A DNA stretch of 64,000 nt from Gelatoporia subvermispora B (lineage: Eukaryota; Basidiomycota; Agaricomycetes; Polyporales; Gelatoporiaceae). The stretch covers positions 1,011,506 to 1,075,505 of the forward strand of contig KB445801.1 of NCBI GenBank assembly GCA_000320605.2, in the 5' to 3' direction. Below the pieces are notes generated by a model. That model saw nothing but the letters and a program-made list of their open reading frames with translations, did not search any database and was not told where the DNA came from. The position numbers and the translations under genes are program-made. This document shows, in pieces, positions 60,908-64,000 of the stretch; position 1 is the stretch's first letter, and every line of letters starts with the position of its first letter.

Positions 60908-62497
60908 TCAAACCATGTCGATGGAGTTGGGTCGCACCGACGCAGGGACGTCGGGAGCGGTACGAACGACTGCCCGTGGCGGCGGTGTGAGGGGGCGCGG
61001 CGCAACAGCGGGGACGGCAGACACGACGGATACGCTGACCTCTGCCTTCTCATCAACTGGTGACGGGAGATATGTACTCGAACCAGAAGAGCTCGACGGC
61101 GAGTACGGCGCCTTCTCGTCGAGGGGAGAGTGAGGCGTCTTGAAGTCATCAGCGCCCATATCGCCGATGGAGAGCGAGAGCTGAGTCGAGAGGCGGTCGG
61201 AGAACGACGCGATGGACCCGCGGCGGCCGCGCTGCACGAAAGACGGAAGTGTGACCTTGGCCAGATTGCTGACATTGAACACCGGCTTTGAACCCGACGT
61301 GTTCCCCCAGCCCGTGCCTGCCGAGCGCGACTGGCCCCAGGACGCGGTGGAGATGCCGACGCGCTTCGCGACTGACGACGCAGCCATGCGGTAGTGCTTG
61401 CGCGCCTCCTCGGCGACACCGAAAAGGGCGAAGAACAGGAGCGCGCAGGCGACGATTATCCAGTTGTTGAAGTTAAAGGAGGACACGGTGATCGGAGAGG
61501 CCTGCCAGATGATTGCAGGGTATTGCCCTACGCGTGAGAAGTCAAAGTGGATGTCGGCGAGCCCGCGCCACTTATAAAGCGGCTGCGACGCGTTGACCCA
61601 GATGGTGTACGCCCCGAGAGGAATTGTGCAGATGATCTCGACACTCGCGAGAATCATCAATCGCAAGTACCGGTTGAACGTCAGGTTGCTGTTTGTCCTG
61701 ATGAACTCAGCGCACTGCTTGCGACGCTTGTAGAATGCGCGGAGCGTAAGACCTGTAACGCGTGAGTCACTGACTAGACATGTTAGAGTAAGAACACGTA
61801 CTGCAGTACACAAGGGAAATCATCCCAATCACCACCGGCCAACAGTCGGAAAGGAAGAAAGCGGGGATGGTGTTGGGCATAGCGAAGAAGCAGCCGATGC
61901 CTTCGTAAATGTCGAAGCGGTGACCCTGGACAAACCAGTCTGCAAGTCGATCAGAATATGTCTCCGGCGCCCCATAGCCGGTTACGTACAAAGCGCGACC
62001 TGGAGGATGGGAATCCCGAGACCAATGCACAGATCGGTGATGATCATGCGGCGTTTCTCCTGACGAGTGGAGGAGACGGCGCTGACACTGGCAATCTTGT
62101 ACAGACGGCGATTGATGATGAGGGAGCAAGCGCAGACTCCAACGCCGGACGCCAGCATCCATCTCGAGGCTGAAGAAGCGGTCAGAATCGCGCGAGACTC
62201 AGACTACAAACGTTGTAACTGACTGATATCACACCACACGGGAGCCCAGTTAATCGCGTTGTTCTTCCAGATGAGCATATTGATCCCCTGGATGAGGCAC
62301 TGGGTGCCGCACCAGAAGATGTACAGGACGCAACCCACGTTCCATGCTAATTTCCATTGGCTTAGCTAGCTACGAAATTACTATCGACGACGCGTCGTAC
62401 CTTCTAGATGCCAATACAAGGGGATGGATACCAGCACGGCCCCAAGGAAGGCAAAGAAAATGTAGATATCTTGCTGTACGGACCACGGCACGGACAT
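60908..62497 (-). CDS. STE3: STE3-type pheromone receptor F
   Basis: Five exons (62401-62497, 62224-62346, 61990-62169, 61802-61939, 60908-61752) give 460 residues. Landmarks: MSVPWSVQQDIYIFFAFLGA, IPLYWHLEAWNVGCVLYIFW, WAPVWCDI, SLIINRRLYKIASVSAVSST, KRRMIITDLCIGLGIPILQV, GHRFDIYEGIGC, PVVIGMISLVYC, RYLRLMILASVEIICT, WRGLADIHFDFSRVGQYP and LLFFALFGVAEEARKHYR. A tail of about 160 residues follows. It has its own intron inside the helix-1/2 loop (after WHLE), lacks the last intron of A to D, and resembles A and C in the INRRLY motif. It pairs with the SQHCIIA precursor at 58886. Confidence 0.95.
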
Positions 62498-64000
62498 CTT
62501 GCGTTATGCAGGACAAGGCAGTAGTACGGAGGTTTCGCAAGTGCACAGCTGGAGCGAGGCGACTGGCGCTCGGAATCGGTCCTGTCGAGTGGAGAGAACC
62601 GCGGGTGAAGAGAGGCGGGGGAGAGGAGCGAACGCTGGAGGATCTGCAGTGCTCCCCACTTTTTGAGTGACGGAAGGATTCTTCTCCCTTGTCGATAAAT
62701 CCGGCCAATGGCTTGTGCTTGACTTGCCGACGCCCGTCGCTCTTGCGAAATGCGCAGAGGGATTAGGCCCATTCGGACGTTGATTTCACCCTTCCGCATT
62801 GGGCATTGCCTTTGTCCTTCGTCCAGGAATGGCAAATCATGACATTGCCGGACACATGGCAAGGATCACCGGAACGAACTTCGCAGGACATAGACTCCCG
62901 TAAAATCCCACCGCGCCCGAACGCCATTGGCCCTGCCTGTTCGCCATTGAAAGGGAGTCCTATCTTGGGAGCGAAAAGCTTCCGCACGAGCGCCCGCTGC
63001 GGCCAGATCAGTCACGTGAAGTCTACCACGAACGTCGAGCAGACCTCAGGGCATGCGGAGCCGCAAAGATAACAGTAAGTACCTGAGAATAGTGTCGCAA
63101 AAAGCCTCCGGAGGATCTGAAAATAGTATAGCCCCAGGAGAGCTTGAAGCCAGAACTACAACGGACAGAGACGAGGCGCTCTTCAGACAATGTCTCTAGG
63201 CTGTCGAGCTGCGAGATGGCGAGGCAGAACAACAGCACGAAATCTAACCTCAAACGGACTTGGCCTTCCGAATAGTAAACCAGCAGCACCAGGAGCAGCG
63301 TCACTTGCGTTCACTAGACAAGGTCGTCATGCCCAACCCCAGGTGAAAGCACAGCAGTCTTCAGCGTTTGCACCTTCCTGTATCGCCTTGTCGCCGGTCT
63401 TGCACATCGAGCACAGGCAGTATCCAGGTCGCAGCAGCAAAGCAGATAGTGGTCAAGTCCAGAGGGAAGGCTGGCAGATCTCCAGAGGCATGCCCGTATA
63501 TGAGGACGGAAGACGCCGGTACAGCTCCTATTGTCTTGCATCGCTCGGCGCCTCCCTTATTGTCCTGCCATCTCACCTCCTCTCACGGACGTCCCAAGAA
63601 GGACTGTTCGTGATCATCATGCAGCTATTCACGACCGTGTATGGGGAGATATTATGCCAGGATGGACGTCGTGACTTGTCCAGCCAGCAATTGTGGCAGG
63701 ATTCGGGACATTGCATTGACGGCGCTGGAAATGCGACATTGATTCGGTCAAATCATCGACGCGCGACACCGCGCAAATAGATGGCACTCACCAGAAACCA
63801 CGGCAAGTATATCAACCTGGACTGCGTGTCATGCGTCTCGGAAATACCATTCCAAGCATCAGATAACATCTGGGAACGAGTAGAACGAAGCAAAGTATGC
63901 CGCCTTGCAAGAATGCGATAGCTACAGTACGCATTCATTGCGTTCTCCGTGAATCAGGCCTCAAGAATTTAGTCAAACAGCTCTAGCAAGACTTAGAGAC
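62498..64000. other. Upstream of receptor F to window end
   Basis: 1.5 kb. A 196-codon plus frame at 63190-63780 has no recognisable domain and is overlapped by equally long minus frames. A gene beginning beyond the window end could reach in here. Confidence 0.4.

Noticed and set aside
63190..63780. 196-codon plus frame near the window end
   Set aside because: No domain, overlapped by comparable minus frames; cannot decide without sequence beyond the window.
1..64000. tRNA, rRNA, transposase or retrotransposon genes
   Set aside because: No cloverleaf-like tRNA, rRNA segment, reverse transcriptase or transposase motif was seen on either strand.

Overview
The window is nuclear DNA from a filamentous basidiomycete, most likely an agaricomycete and possibly a polypore. 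The evidence is intron-dense genes (introns mostly 47-66 nt with GT-AG ends), tandem STE3-type pheromone receptors, CaaX pheromone precursors, a fungal PAK kinase, a fungal chitin synthase and protein families typical of agaricomycetes. I see no tRNA, rRNA, CRISPR array or bacterial feature.

Layout: a 5'-truncated multi-pass membrane protein (1-1192) and mitochondrial ribosomal protein uS19m (1483-1928) are followed by two minus-strand pheromone precursors (2380-2499, 3839-3961). Next come a CNOT11-like CCR4-NOT subunit (5053-6653), a CLA4-type PAK kinase (7271-10236), two plus-strand pheromone precursors (11726, 14167), a Crinkler-type P-loop protein (15349-19117), a small unknown gene (20022-20654) and a divergent MLKL-NTD/kinase-like gene (22159 to about 24818). 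From 25.9 kb to 50.4 kb the window is dominated by five STE3 receptors. Interleaved with them are seven CaaX peptide genes, an RGG-rich conserved protein (26774-27674) and a cysteine-rich secreted membrane protein (45027-45856). A chitin synthase (50764-54278) and a conserved three-pass coiled-coil membrane protein (56628-58209) follow. The last pair is a pheromone precursor (58886-59005) with a sixth receptor (60908-62497).

This is a mating-type B (P/R) region: six receptors and twelve candidate pheromone precursors in about 60 kb, with the PAK kinase that often lies near such loci. Secreted farnesylated peptides would act on receptors of compatible partners, and the kinase fits downstream morphogenesis. 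Six precursors form one homogeneous family ending SQHCIIA. The other six are divergent (CSIA, CTIT, CTVT, CIIS, CVIA, CVVA) and sit between the receptors.

The exon models of all six receptors, CLA4, CNOT11, RSM19 and the chitin synthase were built by hand from splice signals and close in frame. The chitin synthase closes only if a one-nucleotide exon is accepted. Intergenic DNA is repeat-poor except for a 44-nt inverted repeat at about 31 kb with a diverged copy at 37.2 kb.
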